A stretch of DNA of 64,000 bases from Pseudomonas putida S13.1.2. Its GTDB lineage: Bacteria; Pseudomonadota; Gammaproteobacteria; Pseudomonadales; Pseudomonadaceae. Position 1 is the first letter of the stretch. The number at the start of each line of letters is the position of its first letter. The translations under genes were made by a program, and so were the position numbers. The notes under the pieces were generated by a model. The model had not been told where the DNA came from. It saw only the letters and a program-made list of their open reading frames with translations, and searched no databases. The stretch is taken from contig NZ_CP010979.1 in NCBI RefSeq assembly GCF_000498395.2, forward strand, positions 248,001 through 312,000, written 5' to 3'. Positions 40,581 through 49,146 of the stretch are shown in pieces.

Positions 40581-41109
40581 CCGTCCACTGCAACTGACCC
40601 TCAACGGTCAACCGGTCGGCCCGGTCGAGGTCCCCGCTGACCTGGCGATGATCGACTACCTGCACGAACACCAGAACCTCACCGGCTCGCGCCTGGGCTG
40701 TGGCCAGGGCATCTGCCATGCCTGTGTGGTGATCGTCGACAACCCCGACGGCACCAGCGAAGAAGTGCGCACCTGCATCACCGGCGCCCACTACTTTGAG
40801 GGCAAGAAGGTACGCACCATCGAGGGTCACGCCAAACCGGACGAGGCCGGTAACCTCACGCTGAACCCGATCCAGCAGAAGTTCGTCGACCTGTTCGCGT
40901 TCCAGTGCAGCTACTGCGCGCCGGGCTTTGTCAACGCCGCTACTGTGCTGGTGGAAACCGCCCAGCGCCAGCCATTGAAAAAGAGCGAAGTGGAAGACCG
41001 CATCGAGGCCAGCCTCGGGCACCACATCTGCCGCTGCACTGGCTACGTGCGTTATTACGACGCCACCCGCAAGGTGCTCAACGACCTCGGCCTGGTCAAG
41101 GAGGGTTGA
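40573..41109 (+). CDS. Molybdenum hydroxylase 2Fe-2S subunit
   Basis: A 178-residue small subunit carrying two 2Fe-2S clusters. The plant-ferredoxin-type motif is GCGQGICHACVVIVD with the later Cys in VRTCITGA. The second cluster is CSYCAPGF (QCSYCAPGFVNAA) with HHICRCTGYVRYYDA. The start at 40573 (MANRPLQLTLNG) overlaps the large subunit stop, giving translational coupling. It lacks its own signal peptide, so it is probably co-exported with the Tat-bearing large subunit. Electrons would pass from the Mo centre through this subunit to the cytochrome encoded next. Confidence 0.95.
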   Translation: MANRPLQLTLNGQPVGPVEVPADLAMIDYLHEHQNLTGSRLGCGQGICHACVVIVDNPDGTSEEVRTCITGAHYFEGKKVRTIEGHAKPDEAGNLTLNPIQQKFVDLFAFQCSYCAPGFVNAATVLVETAQRQPLKKSEVEDRIEASLGHHICRCTGYVRYYDATRKVLNDLGLVKEG

Positions 41110-41111
41110 GC

Positions 41112-42338
41112 ATGGGCTTCGTTCGTAACGCACTGGCATTGGCCTTGGCCGTCAGCTCAATGGCCCTGGCCGTAAGCTCGGTGGCCCAAGCGGCCGACGA
41201 GGCACAGGTCAAGCGCGGTGAGTACCTGGCCCGCGCGGCCGACTGCATGGCCTGCCATACCGCCGAAGGCGGCGCGCCGTATGCCGGCGGCCTGCCGATT
41301 CATTCGCCGTTCGGCACCATTTATGGCAGCAACATTACCCCGGACAAACAGTACGGCATCGGCAACTACAGCGCCGACGAGTTCTTCGCCGCAGTCACCC
41401 AGGGCAAGCGCAAGGACGGCGCCAACCTTTATCCTGCGATGCCTTACACCTCGTACCACCTGATCAAGCGTGAAGATTCGGACGCGATCCTCGCCTATCT
41501 GATGACCATACCGCCGATCAACCGCCCGGCACCGCAGACCGCGTTGCGCTTCCCGTTCAACGTGCGCATGGGGCTGAGCGGCTGGAACATGTTGTATGGC
41601 AAGAGCGTGCAGCTGCAGCCAACCGAAGGCAAAAGCCCGGCCTGGCAGCGTGGCCAGTACATGGTCGAGGTCATGGGCCATTGCGGCGAATGCCATACCC
41701 CGCGCAACCCCATCGGCGCGCTGCAGCAGGACCAGCGCCTGACCGGTGGCCTGCTTGGCGGCTACCTGGCGCCGAGCCTGCTGGCCCAGGACCTGGCCGA
41801 ACGCGGCTGGACACAGCCGGACCTGACCACCTTCCTCAAGCACGGCATCAGTGCCCAGGGCAGCATGTTCAACGAGATGTTCCCGGTGGTGCACCACAGC
41901 ACCCAGCACCTGGAAGACGCAGACCTGGCGGCCATGGCCACCTACCTGCTGGGCGACCAGCCACCGCCGGCAAAGGCCATCCAGGCGGTTGCCCTGGAGC
42001 AGATGAGCGACAGCGCCAAGCGCGGCCACCAGCAGTACCTGAACGTCTGCGCCGGTTGCCATGGTGTCGACGGCGAGGGCAAGCCGCACATCGCCGTGGC
42101 CATGCAGGGCAACACCGTGCTGCGCCAGGATGACTCGCGCAACCTGGTCAAGGTTATCCTCGAAGGCATCCGTGAACAGCAGTTCACCGGCTTCGAGCGC
42201 ATGCAGCCGATGCCGGGCTTTGCCGACAAGCTCGATGACCAACAGGTGACGGATATGGTCAACTACCTGCGCCAGGCCTGGGGTGGATTGCCCGGTGACC
42301 TGAACGTACAGCAGCTCGCCGAGCTGAAGGTGGAGTAA
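41112..42338 (+). CDS. Periplasmic tri-haem cytochrome c, electron acceptor of the molybdenum hydroxylase
   Basis: A 408-residue protein with a signal peptide (ALALALAVSSMALAVSSVAQAA, cleavage near 28) and three CXXCH motifs: CMACH (near 44), CGECH (in MGHCGECHTPRNP) and CAGCH (in NVCAGCHGVDGEG). Each is in an alcohol-dehydrogenase-type cytochrome c domain. The same three-gene arrangement (Mo subunit, 2Fe-2S subunit, tri-haem cytochrome) is known for nicotinate- and isoquinoline-type dehydrogenases, where the cytochrome replaces a FAD subunit. It begins two bases past the 2Fe-2S gene stop, with GAGGGTTGAG as the ribosome site. Confidence 0.93.
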   Translation: MGFVRNALALALAVSSMALAVSSVAQAADEAQVKRGEYLARAADCMACHTAEGGAPYAGGLPIHSPFGTIYGSNITPDKQYGIGNYSADEFFAAVTQGKRKDGANLYPAMPYTSYHLIKREDSDAILAYLMTIPPINRPAPQTALRFPFNVRMGLSGWNMLYGKSVQLQPTEGKSPAWQRGQYMVEVMGHCGECHTPRNPIGALQQDQRLTGGLLGGYLAPSLLAQDLAERGWTQPDLTTFLKHGISAQGSMFNEMFPVVHHSTQHLEDADLAAMATYLLGDQPPPAKAIQAVALEQMSDSAKRGHQQYLNVCAGCHGVDGEGKPHIAVAMQGNTVLRQDDSRNLVKVILEGIREQQFTGFERMQPMPGFADKLDDQQVTDMVNYLRQAWGGLPGDLNVQQLAELKVE

Positions 42339-42340
42339 AC

Positions 42341-43312
42341 GTGCAGCATCTCGATCTACAGGTGGTTCGCCGGGCCTTGCAGTGGTCGTGCAACGGTCAG
42401 CGGGTGTGGTTGTGCACGGTGCTCGCCACCTACGGCTCGGCGCCTCGCGCGCCGGGCTCGCTGCTGGCGGGGAATGCCAGTGGCCAGTGGCTGGGGTCGC
42501 TGTCCGGTGGCTGTGTCGAAGACGATTTCCTCGAACGCGTGGCCCTGGGTGAATTCCCTGAGCCGGTTGCCATCGTGCGTTACGGCGATGGCAGTGATTC
42601 GCGTTCGAGCATCCGCTTGCCGTGTGGCGGCGTGCTTGAAGTGCTGGTGGAGAACCTGCCGGCCGAGTGCGAGGTGCAGGCGCACTTGCGTGAGCTGGAA
42701 AGCGCGCTGCTGGGCCAGCGTCGGCTGCTGCGTGAAGTGAGCTTGCCCGACGGTACCCGCCAGCTGGCCGATGACCATTGTCAGGGGCCACGCGTCGAGC
42801 GGGATAACGCCCGTGTTCGCCTGCGTGTCGGCGCTGCCCAGCGTCTGCTGCTGGCCGGCTATTCCAGCGTGGCGCATTTTTGCGCCGAGTTCGGCAAAGC
42901 CATGGGGTTTGAGGTGATCCTTTGCGAGCCGCGGGACGAAGTGCTGGACGGCGTGCGGTTAGACGGTATCGAAGTGCGCCGCGAGTTGCCGTCGGAGTTT
43001 ATCCACCAGGGTGGTTGCCATGCCGACACGGCGGTGGTGGCATTGACCCATGACCCGAAGATCGACGACCTGGCGATGCTTGAAGCGGTGCGTACCGAGG
43101 CCTTCTATATTGGCGTGATGGGCTCCCGGGTGACCTCCGACAAGCGCCGCGAGCGCTTGCAGCGCATCGGCGGCCTGGGTGCAGTCGAGTTGGGCCGTAT
43201 CCATGCCCCGATCGGCCTCAACCTGGGCGCCAAGACCCCGGCCGAGATCGCTCTGGCAGTGTTGGCCGATATCCTGCGGGTGCGCAACGGCATTGCGCGG
43301 GTGGCGCTGTGA
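42341..43312 (+). CDS. XdhC-family molybdenum cofactor maturation protein
   Basis: A 323-residue accessory protein that binds the molybdenum cofactor, sulfurates it and inserts it into xanthine-oxidase-type enzymes. The N-terminal XdhC/CoxI domain has TVLATYGSAPRAPGSLLAG and GSLSGGCVEDDFLE (conserved GGCVE, near 51-55). A C-terminal Rossmann-like XdhC_C domain has VVALTHDPKIDDLAMLEAV and YIGVMGSRVTSDKRRERL. It starts two bases after the cytochrome gene stop and overlaps the MocA-like gene by 4 nt. Presence in the operon means the hydroxylase has dedicated maturation. Confidence 0.93.
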   Translation: MQHLDLQVVRRALQWSCNGQRVWLCTVLATYGSAPRAPGSLLAGNASGQWLGSLSGGCVEDDFLERVALGEFPEPVAIVRYGDGSDSRSSIRLPCGGVLEVLVENLPAECEVQAHLRELESALLGQRRLLREVSLPDGTRQLADDHCQGPRVERDNARVRLRVGAAQRLLLAGYSSVAHFCAEFGKAMGFEVILCEPRDEVLDGVRLDGIEVRRELPSEFIHQGGCHADTAVVALTHDPKIDDLAMLEAVRTEAFYIGVMGSRVTSDKRRERLQRIGGLGAVELGRIHAPIGLNLGAKTPAEIALAVLADILRVRNGIARVAL

Positions 43313-43875
43313 GCGTGGTCGCCCTGGTGCTGGCGGCAGGGCGCGGTACGCGTTTCGGTTCCGACAAGCGCCGGGCGACCCTGGCCGATGGCCGCAGCCT
43401 GCTGGCGCACAGCGTGGGGCGGGCCCGAGCGGTGTTCGATGACGTGCGTGTGGTGTTGCGCGAGGGTGAACGGGGGGAGGATTTTGGCTTGCCAGGTGAT
43501 TGCCGGGTAATCATCAGCCCCGAAGCTGCGTCAGGCATGGGGCATAGCCTGGCAGCCGGCGCTCGGTCTTTGCTCGACAGCCCGGCCCAGGCAGTGGCGA
43601 TTTTGCTGGGTGACATGCCGTGGATCGAGTCGGCGACCTTGCGTCAGCTGGCCGCGGCGGCCTCGGCTTCCACCATCGTGTTGCCACGCCATGCGGCGCA
43701 GCAGGGGCATCCGGTGATTTTCGGGCGTGATTTCTGGCCTGCGCTGGGGCAACTGTCCGGCGATGAAGGGGCGCGGGCGGTGGTACAGGCCAACCGGGGC
43801 AGTTGTGTGGTAATCGAACTGGAGGATGCGGCGGTGCTGCTGGATGTGGACACACCGCAAGTTCTGACCGGTTGA
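43309..43875 (+). CDS. Molybdenum cofactor cytidylyltransferase (MocA/MobA-like NTP transferase)
   Basis: A 188-residue nucleotidyltransferase. The N-terminal LVLAAGRGTRFGSDKRRA is the NTP-binding signature LAAGxGxRFGxxK. AVAILLGDMPWIES supplies the metal-binding GDMPW motif, and LPRHAAQQGHPVIFGRDFW contains the GHP segment typical of MocA. It is predicted to convert Mo-molybdopterin to the cytosine dinucleotide form used by this class of hydroxylase. It starts with GTG at 43309 within the XdhC stop (GTGA overlap). A REP pair follows it. Confidence 0.9.
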   Translation: MSVVALVLAAGRGTRFGSDKRRATLADGRSLLAHSVGRARAVFDDVRVVLREGERGEDFGLPGDCRVIISPEAASGMGHSLAAGARSLLDSPAQAVAILLGDMPWIESATLRQLAAAASASTIVLPRHAAQQGHPVIFGRDFWPALGQLSGDEGARAVVQANRGSCVVIELEDAAVLLDVDTPQVLTG

Positions 43876-43886
43876 CGCGGCCCTTT

Positions 43887-44003
43887 GTAGGAGCGGCCTT
43901 GCGTCGCGAAAGGGCCGCAAAGCGGCCCCGGCAATCTTGAAGGGTTGCGAAGATCCTGGGGGTGCTTCGCACCCCTTTCGCGACACAAGGCCGCTCCTAC
44001 ACA
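43887..44003. repeat. Inverted REP pair after the molybdenum hydroxylase operon
   Basis: Units 43887-43929 (GTAGGAGCGGCCTTGCGTCGC...) and 43960-44003 (...TTTCGCGACACAAGGCCGCTCCTACAC) face each other. They separate the operon from the two-component system and probably end its transcript. Confidence 0.85.
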
Positions 44004-44125
44004 GGATCGCGCTGGCCTGGCGACCTTTACCAACTGGCCGTCCCCCAATTCCCGCCAAAGGTCCATAATGCCCCCTTAATCCGCCCAAGGTGCAATGCCA
44101 GCCATACCATTCCGGGAGCCCCACC

Positions 44126-44809
44126 ATGCACGTTCTGCTCTGCGAGGACGACGACCTGATCGCCGCCGGCATCTGCGCCGGCCTTACCGCCCAGGGCCTG
44201 ACCGTGGACCGGGTGGGCAACGCCGCCGATGCGCGGGCGATGCTGCAGGCCGCGCAGTTCGACGTGATGATCCTCGACCTCGGCCTGCCCGACGAAGACG
44301 GGCTCAAACTGCTGCGCCGCCTGCGCCAGCAGGGGGTAGACCTGCCAGTGCTGGTGCTCACCGCCCGCGATGCCGTCACCGACCGCGTCGATGGCCTGCA
44401 GGCGGGCGCCGACGACTACCTGCTCAAGCCGTTCGACCTGCGCGAGCTGGCCGCTCGCCTGCACACCCTGCTGCGGCGGGTGGCCGGGCGGGCGGTGAAC
44501 GTGATCGAGCACGGGCCGTTGCGCTATGACCCGAGCAGCTGCGAGGCGACCCTGGCCGGCCAAGCGGTCGACCTGTCCCGCCGTGAGCAGGCCTTGCTCC
44601 AGGCGCTGCTGCAAAACCCCGGGCGGGTGCTGTCCAGCGAACAACTGAAAGACTGCGTGTACGGCTTCAGCGACGAAGTCGAAAGCAACGCCCTGAACGT
44701 GCATATCCACCACCTGCGGCGCAAGTTGGGCAACGGCATCGTCGAGACCGTGCGTGGCCTGGGTTACCGGCTGGGCCCCGCGCAGGCACCGGAGGAGGCC
44801 GCATCATGA
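44126..44809 (+). CDS. Two-component response regulator (OmpR/PhoB family)
   Basis: A 227-residue regulator with a receiver domain (acidic EDDD near 7-10; phosphoacceptor Asp51 in DVMILDLGLPDEDG; Lys in YLLKPFDLRELAAR) and a C-terminal winged helix (RREQALLQALLQNPGRVLSSEQL; VESNALNVHIHHLRRKLG). It is most like the QseB/PmrA type. The start at 44126 (MHVLLCEDDDL) was chosen because it aligns with the family; the 12 upstream codons do not. It overlaps the histidine kinase gene by 4 nt. Targets are unknown; proximity suggests the neighbouring hydroxylase operon, but that is only context. Confidence 0.92.
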   Translation: MHVLLCEDDDLIAAGICAGLTAQGLTVDRVGNAADARAMLQAAQFDVMILDLGLPDEDGLKLLRRLRQQGVDLPVLVLTARDAVTDRVDGLQAGADDYLLKPFDLRELAARLHTLLRRVAGRAVNVIEHGPLRYDPSSCEATLAGQAVDLSRREQALLQALLQNPGRVLSSEQLKDCVYGFSDEVESNALNVHIHHLRRKLGNGIVETVRGLGYRLGPAQAPEEAAS

Positions 44810-46128
44810 GCCTGCGGGTACGCCTGAGCCTGATCCTGGGCAGTGCTTTCGTGATCATCTGGGTACTGGCTGCCGCGTGGATGCTGCGTGACCTGCGCCA
44901 GCAGATGATGTTTTCCCTCGACCAGCGCCTGGTGGCATCGGCGCGCATGGTCGCCGGGCTGATCGACCAGCTGCCGCAGCCGCTGACTGCCAAGGGCGGG
45001 GAGGCGCACTTTTCCGCCGACCAGTTCAGTGTGCCGGACGGCATGGCCTGCCAGGTCAGTTCGCTGCGTGGCGAGATCCTCGCCAGCAACCACAAGCACG
45101 ATGGCGCCATGGACGACGAGCGCAGTGGCTTCCGTGACCAGACCATCGACGATGCACTGTGGCGCACCTTCACCTACAACCACGGCGATGTGCGCATCAC
45201 CACGGCTGACCGGCACATGGAGCGCGAGGCGTTGAACCAGTCGATTCTGCTGGCGGCTTCGGCACCCGTGCTGATGGCCTTGCTCGGCAGCCTGGGCCTG
45301 TTGTGGATCGGCCTTGGCAAGGGCCTGGAACCCCTCAACCGCATGCGCGACGCCTTGCGCCGACGGCGCGCGGACAGTGTCGAGCCGTTGCAGGTGGCGG
45401 GTATGCCCAGCGAGTTGCAGCCCTTGCTGGAAACCCAGAACCAGCTGTTCCTGCGTATTGCCCAGACCATCGAGCGTGAGCGGCGCCTGACCGACGATGC
45501 GGCCCATGAATTACGCAGCCCGTTGACCGCGATCAAAACCCACCTGCAGGTGGCGCGTATGACCGATGGCGCCGTGCGCGAGCAGGCGCTGGAGCATGCC
45601 GAGCAAGGCACCGACCGCATGCACCGTACGCTGGAGCAATTGCTGATGCTGGCGCGGGTGGAAGGCAGCCTGTCGTTCGAGGATGGCGTGCAGTGCAGCG
45701 CCGAGCAGGTGGCCCGCCAAGCGGTGCAGGACGCCGGTGGGGGTGACAACCGCCGCATCGTGCTGCGTTTGCCTGAAGAAGCCACGCAGATCTACCTGGG
45801 CATGCCCGCGCCGTTGGCAGTGGCCGCGCTGCGCAACCTGCTGGACAACGCCCTGCGCCATGGCGGCGATGAGGCGGTGGAGCTGGAGGTGCAGATGGCC
45901 GACGGCCAGGTGGGCTTCATGGTCCGCGACCACGGGCCTGGGATTGCCGAAGGCGACCTGGAGCACCTGACCGAGCGCTTCTGGCGAAATGGGCAGAGTG
46001 GCGGTTGCGGTTTGGGGCTGGCGATTGTCCAGGCGATCGTGCAGCGGTGTGCGGGTAGCCTGCGCTTTGACAGCCGTAGCGATGGGTTGCGGGTGCTCTT
46101 GCAAGTACCGGCGCGATCCAGGCATTGA
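44806..46128 (+). CDS. Two-component sensor histidine kinase (QseC-like)
   Basis: A 440-residue membrane kinase. The first helix is LSLILGSAFVIIWVLAAAWML (about 7-27) and the second ILLAASAPVLMALLGSLGLLWIGL (about 147-170). Between them lies a ~115-residue periplasmic sensor region of the 2CSK_N type. The cytosolic part has a HAMP-like linker (LGKGLEPLNRMRDAL), the H box DDAAHELRSPLTAIKTHL with His234, the N box LRNLLDNALRHG and the G boxes RDHGPGIAEG and GLGLAIVQAI. All kinase motifs are intact. The ligand is unknown. It follows the response regulator with a 4-nt overlap; a REP hairpin follows the stop. Confidence 0.92.
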   Translation: MSLRVRLSLILGSAFVIIWVLAAAWMLRDLRQQMMFSLDQRLVASARMVAGLIDQLPQPLTAKGGEAHFSADQFSVPDGMACQVSSLRGEILASNHKHDGAMDDERSGFRDQTIDDALWRTFTYNHGDVRITTADRHMEREALNQSILLAASAPVLMALLGSLGLLWIGLGKGLEPLNRMRDALRRRRADSVEPLQVAGMPSELQPLLETQNQLFLRIAQTIERERRLTDDAAHELRSPLTAIKTHLQVARMTDGAVREQALEHAEQGTDRMHRTLEQLLMLARVEGSLSFEDGVQCSAEQVARQAVQDAGGGDNRRIVLRLPEEATQIYLGMPAPLAVAALRNLLDNALRHGGDEAVELEVQMADGQVGFMVRDHGPGIAEGDLEHLTERFWRNGQSGGCGLGLAIVQAIVQRCAGSLRFDSRSDGLRVLLQVPARSRH

Positions 46129-46140
46129 TCTTTACTGTCT

Positions 46141-46222
46141 GCACCGGCCCTTTCGCGGGCATGCCCGCTCCCACAGGGATCGTACGCACCTCAGCGGGTT
46201 TACCCGCGAAAGGGCCGGTGCA
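46141..46222. repeat. REP hairpin after the histidine kinase gene
   Basis: GCACCGGCCCTTTCGCGGG at 46141 is the reverse complement of the segment ending at 46222. The first unit continues into the full REP core (GCTCCCACAGG); the second is shorter. It separates the two-component operon from the dat promoter. Confidence 0.75.
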
Positions 46223-46249
46223 GGCAAAGTAAAATCCAGTAACAACCGC

Positions 46250-46273
46250 TAAATCCTCCCGGCACTCAAGCGT
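46250..46273 (+). promoter_or_regulatory. PvdS-dependent iron-starvation box for dat
   Basis: TAAAT (46250-46254), 16 nt, CGT (46271-46273): exact consensus, in the common CTAAATCC context. It is about 47 bp before the dat start. Confidence 0.9.
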
Positions 46274-46319
46274 TTTCCAAGCGATAACTGCCCATTCGCT
46301 TGCTTGCGAGGATTTACCC

Positions 46320-47714
46320 ATGTCCACCGCTTCCAGCCTTGCCCAGGTTGCACCGGCCAGCGCGTCGCAACCTTTGTACGAATTTACCGAATCACCCTTG
46401 CTGCAACGCCAGCAACAGCAGGAGTCCAACGCCCGCAGCTACCCGCGGCGCATTCCGCTGGCGCTCAAGCGTGCCCGTGGTATCCATGTCGAAGACGTCG
46501 AAGGCCGTCAGTTCATCGACTGCCTGGCCGGCGCCGGCACCCTGGCCCTGGGCCATAACCACCCAGTAGTGATCGAGGCGATCCAGCGGGTACTGGCCGA
46601 CGAGCTGCCGCTGCATACGCTCGACCTGACCACCCCGGTCAAGGATCGTTTCGTTCAGGACTTGTTCGGCGTGCTGCCGGAGGCGCTGCGCCGCGAGGCC
46701 AAGGTACAGTTCTGCGGCCCGACCGGCACCGACGCGGTGGAGGCGGCGCTCAAACTGGTGCGTGGCGCTACTGGGCGCAGTACTGTGCTGGCCTTCCATG
46801 GCGCCTACCATGGCATGAGCCAAGGCGCCTTGAGCCTGATGGGTAGCCTTGGCCCCAAGCAGCCGCTGGGTGCGCTGCTAAGCAGCGGCGTGCAGTTCAT
46901 GCCGTACCCGTATGACTACCGCTGCCCGTTTGGCCTCGGTGGCGAAGCTGGGGTCAAGGCCAACCTGCATTACCTTGAAAACCTGCTGCTCGACCCGGAA
47001 AGCGGTGTGCCGCTGCCGGCAGCGGTGATCCTGGAAGTGGTGCAGGGCGAGGGTGGGGTAGTTCCGGCAGATATTGAATGGCTCAAGGGTGTACGTCGTA
47101 TCACCGAGCAGGCCGGCGTGGCGCTGATTGTGGACGAGATCCAGAGCGGCTTCGCCCGCACGGGGCGCATGTTCGCCTTTGAGCATGCCGGCATCGTGCC
47201 CGATGTAGTGACCTTGTCCAAGGCCATCGGTGGCAGTCTGCCGCTGGCGGTGGTGGTGTACCGCGACTGGCTGGACACCTGGAAGCCGGGCGCGCATGCC
47301 GGCACCTTCCGTGGCAACCAGATGGCCATGGCTGCGGGTTCCGCTGTGCTGCGCTTCCTCACGGAGCATGACATCCCGGGCCACGCCACTGCCATGGGCG
47401 AGCGCCTGTCCGCGCATCTGAAGCACCTGGCCCGGGATTACCCGCAACTGGGCGATGTGCGCGGCCGTGGCCTGATGCAAGGCGTGGAGATCATCGACCC
47501 CGCTGCTGCCACCGACGCCCTCGGTCATCCGCTCGCCAACGGCGCCCTGGCCTCGCGAATCCAGCGTGAATGCCTCAAGCGTGGGCTGATTCTCGAAGTG
47601 GGTGGCCGTCACGGTGCCGTGGTGCGCTTCCTGCCACCGCTGATCATTACCGCAGCGCAGGTCGACGAAGTGATCGAGCGCTTCTCCCGTGCCCTGGCTG
47701 CGGCGGTTCAATGA
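46320..47714 (+). CDS. pvdH: Diaminobutyrate-2-oxoglutarate aminotransferase (PvdH)
   Basis: A 464-residue PLP enzyme that makes L-2,4-diaminobutyrate from aspartate semialdehyde, the Dab used by PvdL. Class III aminotransferase features are visible: IHVEDVEGRQFIDCLAGAGTLALGHNHP near the start, GPTGTDAVEAALKLVRGATG, AYHGMSQGALSLMG, LIVDEIQSGFARTG and the PLP lysine in LSKAIGGSLPL (Lys301). Length matches the Dat family. It is controlled by a perfect iron-starvation box and starts an operon with the SyrP-like and MbtH-like genes. Confidence 0.95.
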   Translation: MSTASSLAQVAPASASQPLYEFTESPLLQRQQQQESNARSYPRRIPLALKRARGIHVEDVEGRQFIDCLAGAGTLALGHNHPVVIEAIQRVLADELPLHTLDLTTPVKDRFVQDLFGVLPEALRREAKVQFCGPTGTDAVEAALKLVRGATGRSTVLAFHGAYHGMSQGALSLMGSLGPKQPLGALLSSGVQFMPYPYDYRCPFGLGGEAGVKANLHYLENLLLDPESGVPLPAAVILEVVQGEGGVVPADIEWLKGVRRITEQAGVALIVDEIQSGFARTGRMFAFEHAGIVPDVVTLSKAIGGSLPLAVVVYRDWLDTWKPGAHAGTFRGNQMAMAAGSAVLRFLTEHDIPGHATAMGERLSAHLKHLARDYPQLGDVRGRGLMQGVEIIDPAAATDALGHPLANGALASRIQRECLKRGLILEVGGRHGAVVRFLPPLIITAAQVDEVIERFSRALAAAVQ

Positions 47715-47724
47715 GGGCTGGGCG

Positions 47725-48708
47725 ATGAGCGAAATACTGACTTTCGACATCAAGCCGCTGTTGCCTGCGCGCGGCACTTTGCCTTTGTTGATCGAAGCGC
47801 CTGAGCCGGGCTTGAACCTGCTCGAAACGTTCGATGAACTGCGTCCGCTGGTCGATACCCATCTGCGCAGCAGCGGCGGCATTCTGTTCCGCGGCTTCGA
47901 CGTGGGCGGTGCCGAGGCGTTCCAGCAGTTTGCCGCAGCGTTCGGTGATCCGCTGCTCAACTACGAGTTCGGCTCGACGCCACGCAGCAACGTGATCAAA
48001 GGCGTGTACACCTCCACGGAGTACCCGGCACACCAGTCGATCCCGTTGCACAACGAACAGGCCTACACCCTCGAATGGCCGATGAAGATCTGGTTCTACA
48101 GCGTGATCCCGGCCGAGACGGGCGGTGAGACGCCCATCGCCGACAGCCGCGAGATTTACCGCAGGATGCCCGCGCACATTCGCCAGCGTTTCATCGACAA
48201 AGGCCTGATGTATGTACGCAACTACGGCAACGGGCTGGACGTTGCCTGGGAGCAGGTGTTCAACACCGAGGACCGCGCAGTGGTCGAGGCCTACTGCAAG
48301 CCTCGGGCGATTCACTGTGAGTGGACCGACGACGGCGAACTGCGAACCCGCCAGACCTGTCAGGCGGTGGCCCGCCATCCGGTCACAGGCGACAACGTCT
48401 GGTTCAACCAGGCGCACTTGTTCCACGTGTCCAACCTGCCGCCGGAAGTGCGTGAGAGCCTGCTGGAAGTGGTCGAGTACGAGGATTTGCCGCGTAACGT
48501 CTACTACGGCGATGGCACGCTCATCGAGGACTCATTGCTTGAAGAGGTGCGCGGTGTGCTCGATGAATGCAGCATCAGCTTCCCTTGGTACAAGGATGAT
48601 GTGCTGATGCTCGACAACATGCTCGCGGCCCATGCCCGTGCGCCCTTCACCGGTAAGCGCAAGGTGGTGGTGGCCATGGCCCAGGGCCACAGTGGCTACC
48701 CGGCGTAG
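47725..48708 (+). CDS. syrP: SyrP-like TauD/TfdA non-haem iron hydroxylase (aspartyl beta-hydroxylase)
   Basis: A 327-residue Fe(II)/2-oxoglutarate oxygenase. The metal motif is HNE (in [16 protein letters not shown], near 107-123), with the distal His in [25 protein letters not shown] and the 2-oxoglutarate-binding Arg near the C-terminus. SyrP hydroxylates aspartate bound to an NRPS carrier domain, and many P. putida pyoverdines carry beta-hydroxyaspartate. The first module of the downstream NRPS selects Asp, so that carrier-bound Asp is the likely substrate, although another Asp module may lie beyond the window. The gene starts 10 bp after the dat stop. The chosen start ([13 protein letters not shown]) fits the family. 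Confidence 0.88.
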   Translation: MSEILTFDIKPLLPARGTLPLLIEAPEPGLNLLETFDELRPLVDTHLRSSGGILFRGFDVGGAEAFQQFAAAFGDPLLNYEFGSTPRSNVIKGVYTSTEYPAHQSIPLHNEQAYTLEWPMKIWFYSVIPAETGGETPIADSREIYRRMPAHIRQRFIDKGLMYVRNYGNGLDVAWEQVFNTEDRAVVEAYCKPRAIHCEWTDDGELRTRQTCQAVARHPVTGDNVWFNQAHLFHVSNLPPEVRESLLEVVEYEDLPRNVYYGDGTLIEDSLLEEVRGVLDECSISFPWYKDDVLMLDNMLAAHARAPFTGKRKVVVAMAQGHSGYPA

Positions 48709-48787
48709 CAGGCTTTGCGGCGCGCCGCTCGCACCACAGGTACGCGGCGCGCTTGCCATTTCCAACTTTCAGGCAAGGAGCAACACA

Positions 48788-49018
48788 ATGACCTCGGTAT
48801 TCGACCGCGAAGACATCACGTTCCAGGTGGTGGTCAACCACGAAGAGCAGTACTCCATCTGGCCGGACTACAAGGAAGTGCCCAATGGCTGGCGCACTGT
48901 TGGCAAAAGTGGCCTGAAACAGGAATGCCTGGCCTACATCGAGAAGGTCTGGACCGACATGCGTCCGCTGAGCCTGCGCAAGCACATGGAAGAGCAGGCC
49001 CACAAGGCCGCGGTCTGA
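48788..49018 (+). CDS. MbtH-like protein
   Basis: A 76-residue NRPS partner that binds adenylation domains and supports their folding or activity. The whole MbtH signature is visible: [23 protein letters not shown], then a Gly-Lys turn, [31 protein letters not shown] ribosome site precedes the ATG at 48788. It follows the SyrP-like gene by 79 bp with no obvious promoter, so it is probably the last intact gene of the dat operon. Confidence 0.95.
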   Translation: MTSVFDREDITFQVVVNHEEQYSIWPDYKEVPNGWRTVGKSGLKQECLAYIEKVWTDMRPLSLRKHMEEQAHKAAV

Positions 49019-49028
49019 GCGCACGGTC

Positions 49029-49143
49029 ATGGCGAACCTGGATCTGCTTTGCCTGCCGGACTCCGGTGCCAGTGCCACGGTCTACCATCCTGCGCAGGCA
49101 CCTGGAAGTTGACCTGCGCAGGTTGGCGCTCGCCGCTGCCTGA
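49029..49143 (+). pseudogene. Collapsed remnant of a type II thioesterase gene
   Basis: Ten bases after the MbtH-like gene an ATG opens MANLDLLCLPDSGASATVY, which resembles the N-terminus of type II thioesterases (pattern LxCLPxxGxSAxxY, here with Asp in place of the usual aromatic/Pro-Tyr). The frame ends at TGA 49110-49112. Shifting one frame gives ILRRHLEVDLRRLALAAA up to TGA 49141-49143, which looks like a thioesterase C-terminus (pattern FFLRDH-LE-L). The roughly 200 residues between, including the catalytic GHSxG, are missing. It reads as an internal deletion of a PvdG-like gene. The assignment rests on two short segments. Confidence 0.55.
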
Positions 49144-49146
49144 CTG

